NCBI GenBank assembly: GCA_029785685.1
Contig: JAFLZE010000008.1
Span: 1-46,014, forward strand
Direction of reading: 5' to 3'
Length of the DNA stretch: 46,014 nt
From: Nitrososphaerota archaeon
GTDB taxonomy: Archaea > Thermoproteota > Nitrososphaeria > Nitrososphaerales > UBA183
Under the pieces are notes generated by a model. The model was not told the DNA's origin, did not search any database, and worked only from the letters and a program-made list of their open reading frames with translations. The first letter of the stretch is position 1. Each line of letters starts with the position of its first letter. This document shows, piece by piece, positions 1-8,359 of this stretch. The position numbers were made by a program, and so were the translations under genes.

Positions 1-689
1 CCCAGTTGGGGCAAGCGGCCGCTCCATTGTTTCGCTCTGCGACATGCATGAAGTATTAATCACTTCCCATCGACGAGCGTTGCATGGTGGTCTTGATTCC
101 ACTTGACGCTCTTCTAAGTGAAGTCCGCTCGGCCGCGGGACCAAGGCCGTCGCGGGTGCGGTCGTTGTCACTCTCATTCTCGTTGTTCCAATTGCCCCCG
201 GCGCAAGAATGGGCGTCGATTGTTCGTCCCAGCTGTTATGTTACTATCTGTGTGAAGTCGCCTACGTGTCGGTTACTCGGTGGGGGTCGGTTGGTTAGTC
301 GGAGGGGAAGGCTGGTCTTCAGACTGTCGTTTAGTTCTCGTTGGTCGTGGTTCTGACGCACGCTTCCGCCGTACAACACATCCTCGAATGGCTTCTTTGT
401 GTCGTTTCGGGGTCTGGGACTTGCCGACGAAGAATGCCTCGGTCCTTGCACGGCCCTGTCATGAAGTCCGGTGTGGTGTCGATTGTCCCTGCGTGTCGTA
501 TGGAACGAGACAAAGAGTTGGGTGGGGTCGGCCGGTTGACCGCGTCACTTCTGGTGGGGGCAGAGAGGCCTTTGGAGTTTCGTCGTTGGCAAACGTCTGA
601 CCGCTCGATTTCAGTATCTTGCGGTTTGCACTAAATCACTACTCTTACCTGATTTAGCACCTTGCGTATCTAGCCTAATGACTGTCTAA
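1..689. other. Left end without a recognisable gene
   Basis: No reading frame here gives a protein I can recognise. The open frames are short, overlap on both strands and have low-complexity Arg/Ser/Val translations typical of chance frames in GC-rich DNA. The only structured sequence is the att-like repeat near 511-574, described separately. The stretch is probably decayed DNA at the outer edge of the tRNA-Pro integration hot spot. Confidence 0.5.
511..574. repeat. Third, degenerate copy of the tRNA-Pro att site plus element end
   Basis: Positions 521-535 repeat 15 bases of the tRNA-Pro 3' end that also occur at 4692-4706 and 20313-20327. Positions 546-574 repeat 4719-4747 with one mismatch in 29. 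The two blocks keep almost the same spacing (25 against 27 bases), so the whole unit is homologous to attL of the mercury element plus its inner flank. This marks the left end of an older related element. Confidence 0.6.
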
Positions 690-773
690 GAAGCCGTTCT
701 CAAGAGTAGACGCATATTCCGCTCGGCTATATTCTGCTTCACGACCATAAAGGGAACGGTCAGGAGAGCTTGT

Positions 774-1454
774 TTGCTCGTTGTGGTAATTCTCCTGGCC
801 GCAAGTACGTGGTATCTCTTCAGTATGGCTAACCGAAACAATAGCTCGAGCAATAGCGTGATGACCATCACTCCAACAGCTTCGTTACCTCAGCCTTCAT
901 GGGACTACCAGGGCTCAGCATCCGCAGTTACCAATTCGTCGTAAGTGAAGTCGTGTGTTACCAACGCGTACTACATTTTCATCATGTGGTATGGTCCCAC
1001 CTCTTCCAGCAATGGAACCCAACTCTTCGCTGACGTCTATATCATCGGAGCCCAAAGTGTAACCGGCAACTGGACGACCGGATACACCGTGGCCTACACT
1101 GGACGGCAGGTTCTCAACGTCACAGTCCAGTGGACCACGCCATCGACGTATAACGTCACTGGGGTGATGATTACGAATCTGACGAATCAAACAAGCCAGG
1201 GTTCCTTTGATGCGGTCCAGAAACAGGCCGTCGGGATAGCTCTTGCCAATTCTATGGTCAAGTCTGGCATTAGCGGAATGGATTGCTTCGTGAGTTTCGT
1301 GGACCCTCAGATCAACGACTTGTGTTCAGGATACTGGGTCCTGATAAACCAGATCAACGGCTGCAGGGGCCTCGCAGTCCTCATAAACTCTGGCCTGATT
1401 GAAGTGTCGGAGGTCGTTGTTTCTACCAGCTATCCAAACTTCGGAGCACCGTAG
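774..1454 (+). pseudogene. Secreted or membrane-anchored protein, interrupted by an in-frame stop
   Basis: The frame is open from 690 to a TAA at 942-944, then continues in the same frame from a GTG at 945 to the stop ending at 1454. The first part, from a possible TTG start at 774, encodes a hydrophobic stretch (LLVVVILLAAS) followed by a Ser/Asn/Thr-rich linker, the layout of a signal anchor. The second part, about 169 residues, is rich in Thr, Asn, Val and Tyr and has four Cys, like an extracytoplasmic domain. I do not recognise the family. The single stop suggests recent inactivation or a sequencing error; 945 could also start a shorter protein lacking a signal. Confidence 0.5.
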
Positions 1455-1553
1455 GGAACGAATTACGCACTATGCATATGGTGTCGTACGAGCCCGACTT
1501 CGCTTTGACGGTCTTGTGAACACGCGCTCAATAGGTCGCCGGCAAATCTGCCG

Positions 1554-2813
1554 TCAGTACTTGGCCAACCTGAGTTCACGAAGGGTAAGATAGCCTACAA
1601 CGGAGACCAAGATGGCGAGAAACCCGAAGGCGATGAACACTTCCCCGATAGAGAAAACCGTAGCTGCGTACCCGGAGACTGCCGCGGATAGGGGTTGAGC
1701 AATGCTCAACAGGGCGACGATGACCGTTATGACTCGGCCGAACACTTCCTGGGGGATTATAGCCTGGAAAAGGGCCTGCAAAGGTACATTCAAGACCGAC
1801 AGGACGAACCCAAAGGTGAAGATGAGCGCGATTGCGAGGAATTGTGTTGTCGACAAACCAACGAAGGCGATAATCGTCCCCACCGCGAAAACTCCAGCGA
1901 ACTGAAGCTTCCCCACGTATTCCCTCGTGTTTCGCAGCTTCCCGACGACATATGCGCCCAGGAACAGCCCCAGCGAAAATGCCGCCAAGATGAATCCGTA
2001 GGTCGACGAGTCGCCGTTCACCCAGAACTTGGCATAGGGCGCCAAGAGAGCGAACACGCCGCCCAGTGAGAGATTGACTACCGCCGCGAGGATGGCGAGT
2101 TCTACAAGGAGCCGAGAAGAGAGGAAGTATCTCAATCCCTCAGTAAAGTCGGCCCGAAAGCTCCTCCTTGAGGGGGAAAGTTGAACCGAATCCGGATGCA
2201 CCGGCATCTCACCAAGGTGCTTGGGGATCAGCATGAACATGGCCGCGGCAAAGAAGAAGGTGATGCTGTCATATGTGATGGGGAGGTCAACCCCCAACAG
2301 TGCGATAATCAGCCCGCCGACAGCGTATGACGCAAACTGATTGAAAGAGGTCGTGAGCGAGAAGAGGCTGTTCGCTGCGGTGAGGTTGTCATGGTCTTGT
2401 ACCAGCCTCGGGATCGTGGCCTTTGTGGCTGCGTAGAAGAACCGGCTGAACGAATAGAGGACGAAGATTAGGGCAAGCAGCGCTGGAAAGGGAAGTTCAT
2501 CAATGAAGTAGAGGAATGAAATTGCAGCTACGACTCCCCCCTGGACGACATTACTCACCACCATTGTGGTCTGCCGATTGAACCGGTCAACGTACACTCC
2601 CGCTATCGGCGCGACGATTACGGTCGGCAGAAATATCACCGCCTGAGTAATGCCGACTAGAAAGATCGAACCCGTCGTCGTGAGGACAAGCCAGAGCAGA
2701 GCAACGTCGAAGATGGCGTCTCCCGACACTGATACCAGCTGACCGAACCACAGAGAGAAGAAGGGACGGTTCGAGAGGACTTTGAGATAACTCGGCCTTT
2801 GGGAGGTTGGCAT
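1554..2813 (-). CDS. Major facilitator superfamily exporter
   Basis: This is a predicted 12-helix transporter of about 419 residues, of the MFS type related to multidrug and siderophore exporters. The segment starting [15 protein letters not shown] and the loop [13 protein letters not shown] (the conserved D-R-x-N/R loop between helices 2 and 3) fit MFS. The second half repeats the pattern, and the protein ends in a short basic tail. I chose the ATG at 2813 because AAGGA lies just ahead of it and a TATA-like TAATAG about 35 bases upstream; an in-frame start at 2897 would add 28 polar residues. Substrate unknown. It faces the acr3 remnant divergently, within the putative arsenic element. Confidence 0.8.
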   Translation of the reverse strand: MPTSQRPSYLKVLSNRPFFSLWFGQLVSVSGDAIFDVALLWLVLTTTGSIFLVGITQAVIFLPTVIVAPIAGVYVDRFNRQTTMVVSNVVQGGVVAAISFLYFIDELPFPALLALIFVLYSFSRFFYAATKATIPRLVQDHDNLTAANSLFSLTTSFNQFASYAVGGLIIALLGVDLPITYDSITFFFAAAMFMLIPKHLGEMPVHPDSVQLSPSRRSFRADFTEGLRYFLSSRLLVELAILAAVVNLSLGGVFALLAPYAKFWVNGDSSTYGFILAAFSLGLFLGAYVVGKLRNTREYVGKLQFAGVFAVGTIIAFVGLSTTQFLAIALIFTFGFVLSVLNVPLQALFQAIIPQEVFGRVITVIVALLSIAQPLSAAVSGYAATVFSIGEVFIAFGFLAILVSVVGYLTLRELRLAKY

Positions 2814-2902
2814 TCCTTGCGTGGTGTGCCTCGGCGACCTCACTATTAGCCTGCTATCGAGTTCTCTGTTCTTCACTCCTTTGGACAGCTTGGTCATAGT
2901 GT

Positions 2903-3330
2903 TTGACCTACATGAGAAAGCGGGGATGGAATCTCAAGTCGTCCTTGAAATCGCTGGAGCAAGTTGCCTACTTCGTCATCGTGTTCTTTGCGTCATTCGC
3001 CCTGAGGTTGTATACGAAGATGGACTACCCGATCCGAGAACCACGACGCTTGCTTTCACGGCTGCCAGCAACAACTTCGAGTTGGCCATCGCGATAGGAG
3101 TCTCGGTCTTCGGGCTCGCGTCTCAGGAGGCATTCGCCACGGTGATTGGGCCCCTCATCGAAGTGCCCGTCATGATAAGCTTAGTGAACGTCGCCTTTTG
3201 GCTACAAAAGAGGTACTTCTTCGTCAATGTGATGGTCCCTCGTGACAAACTGGCCCCATTCGGGGCTGGGGGACACGTTGGCGGGAGCGAGTCTGGATTG
3301 GGAGTCCGCAGAGAGGTGGAATCAAGATGA
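2903..3330 (+). pseudogene. acr3: acr3 arsenite efflux permease, C-terminal fragment with a frameshift
   Basis: Only the last third of an ACR3-type arsenite permease is present. The frame from 2903 gives [20 protein letters not shown], which matches the penultimate membrane region. The sequence then continues in another frame with [20 protein letters not shown] and [20 protein letters not shown], which are strongly characteristic of ACR3. The change of frame lies between about 3025 and 3055. The N-terminal helices are absent upstream, where the MFS gene runs divergently. ACR3 normally pumps As(III) out of the cell; this copy cannot. Its end overlaps the arsC start (ATG at 3327), so the two once formed an operon. 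Confidence 0.75.
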
Positions 3331-3748
3331 GTAGAGAACCCAAACAAACCCGATTGCTGTTCGTCTGTGTTGAGAACGCCGGGCGTAGTCAGATGGCAGA
3401 AGTGTTCGCATGAAGAAAGGAGTTTCAGGCTGAAAGCGCTGGGACCGTGCCTGCGGAGTCGGTCAACCCTGCCGTGGTCGAGGTGGTGGGGGAGAAGCGT
3501 TCAACTTCTCCTTCAAGAAGCCGAAGATGCTCACAATGGAAATGATTGATCGGGCAGACCTCGTCGTGACCATGGGCTGCTCTGTTGAGAAAGTGTGTCC
3601 CCGGCCGATGCTTGACAAGATGCAAAAGAACCTGATTGATTGGAACCTGGAGGATCCCAAGGGAAAACCGCTCCCTGAAGCAAGGAAAATTAGAAACGAG
3701 ATTGAGCGAAAGGTAGAAGATTTCGCTAGGAGTCTACAGCAGTCTTGA
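3327..3748 (+). pseudogene. arsC: arsC, low-molecular-weight-phosphatase-type arsenate reductase, broken
   Basis: ArsC of this family reduces arsenate to arsenite using a Cys in a P-loop. The N-terminus LLFVCVENAGRSQMAEVF carries that motif (the family C-x5-R loop). It is followed by an in-frame TGA at 3411-3413, after which the same frame resumes with EFQAESAGTVPAESVNPAVV. A second lesion, a one-base change in the G run near 3485-3491, moves the rest to another frame: KPKMLTMEMIDRADLVVTMG through CPRPMLDKMQ to the C-terminus at 3748. All parts of a normal ~140-residue ArsC are present but not in one frame. Two independent lesions favour decay over one base-calling error. Confidence 0.8.
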
Positions 3749-3818
3749 GATCGTCTAGTTCTTCGGCTTCACACTGGTCAAGTCAGTCAATAAGTAGACC
3801 TATGCCACTGGGGAGAAC

Positions 3819-4571
3819 ATGCCCGAACTAGAAATTCGGAAGGCTGTCAAGGATAGGTATCAGAAGATGGCCCTGTCCTCCGATTCAAACTGCTGCGGGA
3901 ACGCAGATTGTTGCGACTCAAGCTCAGTTTCTGTGGTCCAAGAGATACCTGTGGAGGCTTCCTCGGTAGACGCAGGGTGTGGATCCCCACTCGCTCTAAT
4001 CAATCCCAAGGAAGGAGACGTTGTGCTCGATCTCGGTAGTGGCGGCGGAATCGACGTCTTCAGGGCTTCGCAGTTGGTCGGCCCCGGCGGGAAAGCAATC
4101 GGAGTTGACGCTACGCCTGAGATGGTGTGGCGGGCCAGAGCCACAAGAGCGAAGTACGGGGTCAAATATTCAAACACAGATTTCAGGCTGGGCGAAATCG
4201 AACATCTGCCAATCGGTTCGGGTGCTGTCGACTACGTGATATCGAATTGCGTAATCAATCTCTCACCAGACAAACAGGCAGTGTTCAACGAGGCTTCCCG
4301 TGCTCTGAAAGGAGGAGGTACCTTCGCCGTCGCCGACATTACCCTTCAGGAAGAAATTCCAGAGAGCGCAAGGAAGGACATGGGTTCTTGGTCAGCATGC
4401 CTCGCGGGTGCTCTAACAGACTTAGACTACAAGAATAAACTTCTCAAGGCTGGGTTCGCTGGCGTGAAGATTGAGCACATCTCTGATTCGGGCATTGGGG
4501 AATATCCTTTCAAATACTTCAGCTCGCATATTACAGCTAGGAAACCTGCCGCTAAATCGGCTCGCACCTAA
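3819..4571 (+). CDS. arsM: Arsenite S-adenosylmethionine methyltransferase
   Basis: ArsM methylates As(III) with SAM in the cytoplasm, giving methylated and volatile arsenicals. The 250-residue protein has the ArsM order: an N-terminal Cys-rich stretch (NCCGNADCC), the SAM-binding motif LDLGSGGGIDVF, and the family signature SNCVINLSPDK with its arsenic-binding Cys. Another Cys lies in WSACLAGAL, matching the second As-binding Cys. Length is typical of short prokaryotic ArsM. A TATA-like AATAAGTAG near 3789 lies about 27 bases before the ATG, so the gene probably has its own promoter, separate from the broken acr3-arsC. It appears to be the only intact arsenic gene here. Methylation without efflux would still detoxify by volatilisation. 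Confidence 0.93.
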   Translation: MPELEIRKAVKDRYQKMALSSDSNCCGNADCCDSSSVSVVQEIPVEASSVDAGCGSPLALINPKEGDVVLDLGSGGGIDVFRASQLVGPGGKAIGVDATPEMVWRARATRAKYGVKYSNTDFRLGEIEHLPIGSGAVDYVISNCVINLSPDKQAVFNEASRALKGGGTFAVADITLQEEIPESARKDMGSWSACLAGALTDLDYKNKLLKAGFAGVKIEHISDSGIGEYPFKYFSSHITARKPAAKSART

Positions 4572-4668
4572 GCTGACTGCCCACGTCTTCCGCTGTTAAG
4601 ACCAGTAGGTGACGAGTAGGGCATTTTGCTAGCTGGTGCCCGAACCCCGGCCGGGACGGCCAGTGATG

Positions 4669-4712
4669 CGCTCTCTGTCCCCTCCAAAAGTGGTGGGGTC
4701 GGCCGGATTTGA
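4669..4712. repeat. attL: direct repeat of the tRNA-Pro 3' end
   Basis: Positions 4669-4712 match 20290-20333 at 41 of 44 bases, with the last 29 (4684-4712 and 20305-20333) identical. The shared sequence covers the tRNA-Pro 3' end including its encoded CCA, part of the T arm, and bases just downstream. No tRNA body follows on this side, so this is the attachment-site copy left at the far end of an integrated element. The rest of the 4572-4987 gap between arsM and the regulator gene holds only the end repeat at 4719-4747 and no gene I can see. Confidence 0.85.
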
Positions 4713-4718
4713 CTCGGC

Positions 4719-4747
4719 CACTTCTGGTGGGAGCAGAGAGGCCTTTG
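4719..4747. repeat. Element-end repeat shared with 546-574
   Basis: These 29 bases differ from 546-574 at one position and lie at the same distance from an att copy. They are not part of the tRNA and are absent beside the tRNA copy at 20290. They therefore belong to the element end and may be an integrase arm-binding or other end-specific site conserved between two related elements. Confidence 0.6.
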
Positions 4748-4987
4748 CAGCCTCCCCTTCTCCCAACATCTGGCCACCCGAATTCATAATAATCTGGTTC
4801 GTATAAGAACCCCACCCTGGACTCGGCACGTAATGATTCCAGACCGCATTCCACACATAGAACCTCGTTAGAAAAGTGCTTGGCACGTCGAGGCCGTTTT
4901 GGAGTTCGCATGGGATTTTGGAGATGCTGGAAAGAGGTGAAAGGGTGGACACAAAATAGACCGAATCGTGGCGTATAGCTGATTCGG

Positions 4988-5608
4988 TTACTGAGCTACA
5001 GACCGAGCCTTTCCGACGAGCCTTTGCCTGTACGCCTTCGCACACTCCTCCGAATTAAAGTAGTACCGACCGCCATCGATGTACTCGATATGCGGCTTTC
5101 CGAGGATGGCTGCTCCGCAGAACTCACACTTGAACTGAATCACAGTCTGGGGCTCGACCGCCGCACCGTACTCCTCCTTCTTCGTTCTGGTAATGACGAA
5201 GACGATGCAATTGGTTACGCCACGTATCTCCGCCAATCTCCCCGAAGTCAGCTCGCCCAACTCGTCTAGGTTCTGGGCTTCCACCTTCACAGCTATCGGG
5301 CTCATGCCGGCAGTTGCGTAAATCTCCCTCACCTCCTGTATTTCTGCGAGCTTGGCGAGGGCATCCTCGACATCCGCCGGCTGGACTTGGATGAGAGCTA
5401 TGCCGCGGACCTTCCCGTATATGCGGTCTGGATTCACGATGACTGTGAACTTCTTGATAACCTCCAGCTCTACCAGCTTGTTGATTCTCGTACGAACTGT
5501 AGGAATGCTCACTCCCACGCGCCGGGCAATCTCCTTGTACGCCACCCTGCCGTCTTCCTGGAGTTGTTCTATTATCTGCACGTCGGTGTTGTCTAGCTGG
5601 ACGGACAA
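4988..5608 (-). CDS. Lrp/AsnC-family regulator with C-terminal TRASH metal-sensing domain
   Basis: This 206-residue protein has three parts. Residues about 5-60 form an AsnC-type helix-turn-helix (DNTDVQIIEQL, then VSIPTVRTRINKLVELEVIK). Residues about 65-145 form the RAM-like ligand domain. Residues about 158-198 form a TRASH domain (KCEFCGAAILGKPHIEY and YFNSEECAKAY), giving the Cys-x2-Cys and later Cys expected for metal binding. TRASH domains are known in archaeal metal-responsive regulators beside merA and copA. It is divergent from merA with a 397-base gap, so it is the likely mercury-responsive regulator of the module. Whether it represses or activates cannot be seen. Confidence 0.88.
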   Translation of the reverse strand: MSVQLDNTDVQIIEQLQEDGRVAYKEIARRVGVSIPTVRTRINKLVELEVIKKFTVIVNPDRIYGKVRGIALIQVQPADVEDALAKLAEIQEVREIYATAGMSPIAVKVEAQNLDELGELTSGRLAEIRGVTNCIVFVITRTKKEEYGAAVEPQTVIQFKCEFCGAAILGKPHIEYIDGGRYYFNSEECAKAYRQRLVGKARSVAQ

Positions 5609-6005
5609 ACAGGGCCTCGGGTAGCTTGTCGTAAGTTAAGCATTTCTGCGAACCGCCTAAACAATGAAAGCCTAGGGTCAAACCTACTTTAGGAAGAGTA
5701 CTCTACCGAAGGTTTCGTTTTCTGATATGAAGGGATAATGCCCAAGAAGCCACGGCCCGGACGCTCTGGCATGTGTTCGTGTTGTGCTCCCGTCGAGAGA
5801 GAGGACGACGACCAGGTGGATTTGGAAGCGAAGAAGGATCGAAAGCCCAGGCCCACCGTGCAATGAAGTCATCCGTCCTTCATCGCAGAATCGGTCCGTT
5901 TTACGCGTGGAGGCGCTGTCCCTGCGTGCAGGGCAGACAGGCTCGCTGCCAAAGTCAGCCGGAAGAGTCCGGTCGCATATCGGGCGTGTCCGGCCAACCC
6001 GGGTG
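5609..6005. promoter_or_regulatory. Divergent regulator-merA control region
   Basis: This 397-base gap separates the divergent regulator and merA genes. A perfect 10-base palindrome AGAGTACTCT lies at 5695-5704. An inverted pair CCTAAA (5656-5661) and TTTAGG (5688-5693) lies beside it and encloses a CCTAGG palindrome. Lrp-family proteins bind such dyads, so these are candidate operators. A TATA-like TGCTTAACTT for the regulator can be read on the minus strand near 5633-5642. I cannot identify a convincing TATA box close to the merA start, so its leader may be long. Confidence 0.45.
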
Positions 6006-7430
6006 ATGAAGCCTACGGATAGGTATGAACTGATTATTCTTGGCCAGGGTTCCGCGGCTTTCGCAGCCGCAATCAAGGCCAATGACTCGAAGATTAAGAC
6101 CGCGATGGTGGGAGGCAATGCCACTCAGGGAACGGTGATTGGCGGGACCTGCGTCAACGTCGGGTGCATGCCGAGCAAGCGGCTAATCACCGTGGGGACG
6201 GGTTTGCACAATGCGCTGAGCTCCCCCTTCAAGGGAATAACATACACCGGGACCAAAGTCGACTTCGCGAAGGTAATGCGAGAGAAGGACGCCATGGTAG
6301 CGAAATTCAGGAAGGAGAAATACTCCGATGTCCTCAGGAGCTTGGGCCATGTGACGTACTACTCCGGTAGGGCCAAGTTCGTCTCCCAGGGTGAAATCGA
6401 GGCGGACGGCAAGAGACTCGGGGGAGAAAGATTCATCATTGCGGTAGGGGCAAGGGCCAACATCCCTCCTGTGGAGGGGATTCAAGATGCCGGCTACCTG
6501 ACGAACGAAGACGCCTTGAGCCTGGAACGTGTTCCAGAATCTCTCTGCGTGATTGGAGGTCGTGCCCTCGGGCTTGAGTTCGCGCAGATGTTCGCCCAAT
6601 TCGGCGCGAAGGTGACAATCCTGCAGCGGAGCGGAAGAATCCTGCCCGAAGATGAGCCAGAGATTTCCTCCGCGCTGACTGACTGTCTCCGTGAGACCGG
6701 AATTGCCGTTCATACTGGCGTCGTGGTGAATAGCGTAGCCAAGAGAGGAACTATGAAGGCAATCAGGTTTACGAGCGGCGGCGCCACGAAAAGGGTCACG
6801 TGCGAGCACGTCCTGCTCGCCACAGGCAGAAGGCCCAACACCGAGTATCTCAATCTGGAAAAGGCCGGCGTTAAGACTGACGACGGCGGTTTTGTAGTGG
6901 TGAACAACCAGATGCAGACGTCAAACCCCTCAGTCTGGGCCGCGGGAGACGCGATAGGTGAACCGATGCTCGAGACGATAGCTGCGAAGGAGGGGGCTCT
7001 GGCCGTTCATAACGCTCTCAGCATCGACAAAAGAAAGATCGGCTTCGACGAGGTTCCCTCCGCAGTCTTCACCTACCCTGAGGTGGCCAGGGTTGGACTG
7101 ACCGAGGCGGAAGCAGAGCGCCGGGGGATAGCGTGCTCTTGCACCGTTCTGCCGATGGAATTTGTGCCAAAGGCGCACGTGATTGGAGATACTCGCGGGC
7201 TTGTGAAGATGGTGATAGAGAGGGAGGCAAAGCGAATCATAGGGGTACACATTCTTGCGCCGCACGCGGCCGACCTGATTCTCGAAGGCACGCTTGCAGT
7301 GAAATACAATCTGACGATTGACGATATAATCGACACAGTCCACGTCTTTCCTACCCTCTCGGAGTCGATTAAGCTAGCCGCGCAGTCGTTCTACATGGAC
7401 GTGGGGAAGATGAGCTGCTGTGTGGAGTAG
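6006..7430 (+). CDS. merA: Mercuric reductase
   Basis: MerA uses NADPH and FAD in the cytoplasm to reduce Hg(II) to volatile Hg(0). The 474-residue protein shows the flavin disulfide reductase order. An FAD-binding motif (LIILGQGSAAFAAAI) comes first, then the redox-active pair in GGTCVNVGCMPSKRL (Cys49, Cys54), an NAD(P) motif (VIGGRALGLEFAQMF) and ATGRRPNT. A second FAD motif (VWAAGDAIGEP) and the dimer domain follow. The C-terminus ends SCCVE, with the Cys-Cys pair that passes Hg(II) to the active site and separates MerA from other family members. It lacks the N-terminal heavy-metal-associated domain found in many bacterial MerA. I chose ATG 6006; upstream in-frame codons to 5784 give non-MerA sequence. 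Confidence 0.95.
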   Translation: MKPTDRYELIILGQGSAAFAAAIKANDSKIKTAMVGGNATQGTVIGGTCVNVGCMPSKRLITVGTGLHNALSSPFKGITYTGTKVDFAKVMREKDAMVAKFRKEKYSDVLRSLGHVTYYSGRAKFVSQGEIEADGKRLGGERFIIAVGARANIPPVEGIQDAGYLTNEDALSLERVPESLCVIGGRALGLEFAQMFAQFGAKVTILQRSGRILPEDEPEISSALTDCLRETGIAVHTGVVVNSVAKRGTMKAIRFTSGGATKRVTCEHVLLATGRRPNTEYLNLEKAGVKTDDGGFVVVNNQMQTSNPSVWAAGDAIGEPMLETIAAKEGALAVHNALSIDKRKIGFDEVPSAVFTYPEVARVGLTEAEAERRGIACSCTVLPMEFVPKAHVIGDTRGLVKMVIEREAKRIIGVHILAPHAADLILEGTLAVKYNLTIDDIIDTVHVFPTLSESIKLAAQSFYMDVGKMSCCVE

Positions 7431-7447
7431 GAGAAAGTCATCTCGAG

Positions 7448-7786
7448 ATGCCAGACCTGAGAAAGCGGGGTGGCGATGGCGAGCGAGGACTTGACAGTAA
7501 CGAGGACGGGGGAGGAATCACGGAGTCCCGCTCAACTCCTGTGGCATGGGCCTTCGCACTAGTCGCGATGGTAGCATGCTGCGGCGTGCCCATCCTGATT
7601 GTAGCTGCGGGCGGGCTCGCGTCCATCTCGGTCGTTGCGGGGAGGTATTGGCTGCTCTTCGCTGGTGCAGCGGCCCTTGTAGTGACGGTGGCTGCGGTTG
7701 GGATTGCATTGAGGGTCAGTAGCAGAGGCAGGAGCAGGAATCCACAGAAGAAGAATGGTGAACGTGAAGATGATTGCTGCAAATGA
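7448..7786 (+). CDS. Small mercury-transport-like membrane protein (MerF/MerT-like)
   Basis: The 112-residue protein has a polar N-terminus and two predicted membrane helices. The first contains a Cys pair in MVACCGVPILIVAAGG, the second is WLLFAGAAALVVTVAAVGI. The basic tail ends in a further Cys pair (DDCCK). A vicinal Cys pair in helix 1 is the hallmark of MerF/MerT-type importers, which take Hg(II) and hand it to MerA. The tail pair could accept the metal on the cytoplasmic side. It starts 17 bases after the merA stop and is clearly in the same operon. The role is inferred from motif and position; overall similarity to MerF is modest by eye. Confidence 0.7.
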   Translation: MPDLRKRGGDGERGLDSNEDGGGITESRSTPVAWAFALVAMVACCGVPILIVAAGGLASISVVAGRYWLLFAGAAALVVTVAAVGIALRVSSRGRSRNPQKKNGEREDDCCK

Positions 7787-7819
7787 ATCGGATCTATTTT
7801 CAATGGGTGTCGAGCCTGA

Positions 7820-8359
7820 TTGACGGCTAGCCGGTCCAGCCACCTCCACTACGAGCGCTTTGCAATCGGAGCCGCGTTCGCGAAAAGGGCATACCCCCTC
7901 CTCTTTCTCGCTCTTTCGGTATCCGTCTCTGTGCTGTACATGTTCCTCCTCCCCTCGCTCCCACTCGGGGCGCTCGTGCCCTACGCGATTCAGTTCTTAA
8001 CTCCCGTCCAGGCGGCCTTCGCTCTGATCTTCGGTGTCCTCCTAAGTCTGGTCGCCACGCTGAACGTCTACGCCTTCAGGATGCGGGCATCCTCCGTCAA
8101 GGCCGTCACTGCAGGGTCGATCATCGCCAGCCTGGTGAACGGCCTTTGCTGCACCCCTCTGATACCGAGCCTCATAGCCATGACCGGAGCTTCGACGCCG
8201 GTCCTCTACGCGATATCCCCTCGACTCCAGGCCTTCTTCGAGTTCAATTCGCAGTACTTCTACGCGCTCTCGGTCGCGCTCCTGCTCATCTCGATTCACT
8301 ACCTGAGCCGGAGCATCACCGCCTGCTGCGACGTGGGGAAGAGAGGGATGTTGCAGTGA
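7820..8359 (+). CDS. Polytopic membrane protein with membrane Cys-Cys-Thr-Pro motif
   Basis: The protein is 179 residues with four to five predicted helices. The start is probably TTG at 7820. The central helix holds NGLCCTPLIPSLIAM, a vicinal Cys pair followed closely by prolines, resembling the CCGVP of the preceding gene. Another Cys pair occurs near the C-terminus (SITACCDVG). It overlaps the next gene by four bases, implying coupled translation. Its general layout matches the broken gene at 8993-9631, so the two look like paralogues flanking a thioredoxin-like gene. I do not recognise a named family; position suggests mercury uptake or membrane thiol chemistry. Confidence 0.65.
   Translation: MTASRSSHLHYERFAIGAAFAKRAYPLLFLALSVSVSVLYMFLLPSLPLGALVPYAIQFLTPVQAAFALIFGVLLSLVATLNVYAFRMRASSVKAVTAGSIIASLVNGLCCTPLIPSLIAMTGASTPVLYAISPRLQAFFEFNSQYFYALSVALLLISIHYLSRSITACCDVGKRGMLQ

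Larger units (their letters stand above)
511..4712. mobile_element. Putative older integrated element carrying arsenic genes (remnant)
   Basis: The segment is bounded on the left by the degenerate att copy (511-574) and on the right by the attL of the mercury element (4669-4712). Both boundaries carry the same tRNA-Pro 3' sequence and the same adjoining end sequence. Inside are a broken secreted-protein gene, an MFS exporter, broken acr3 and arsC genes and an intact arsM. There is no integrase, as expected for a defective element pushed outward when a second element integrated at the tRNA. The boundaries are seen; that it was once mobile is inferred. Confidence 0.45.

Noticed and set aside
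84..634. Several overlapping open frames on both strands
   Set aside because: Translations are low-complexity and Arg/Ser/Val-rich, with no fold-like pattern or promoter. They look like chance frames in GC-rich DNA.
5124..5681. 185-codon minus-strand frame overlapping the Lrp-TRASH gene
   Set aside because: It is a different frame of the same strand with Arg/Gly/Pro-rich chance sequence; the AsnC-TRASH frame has clear domains.
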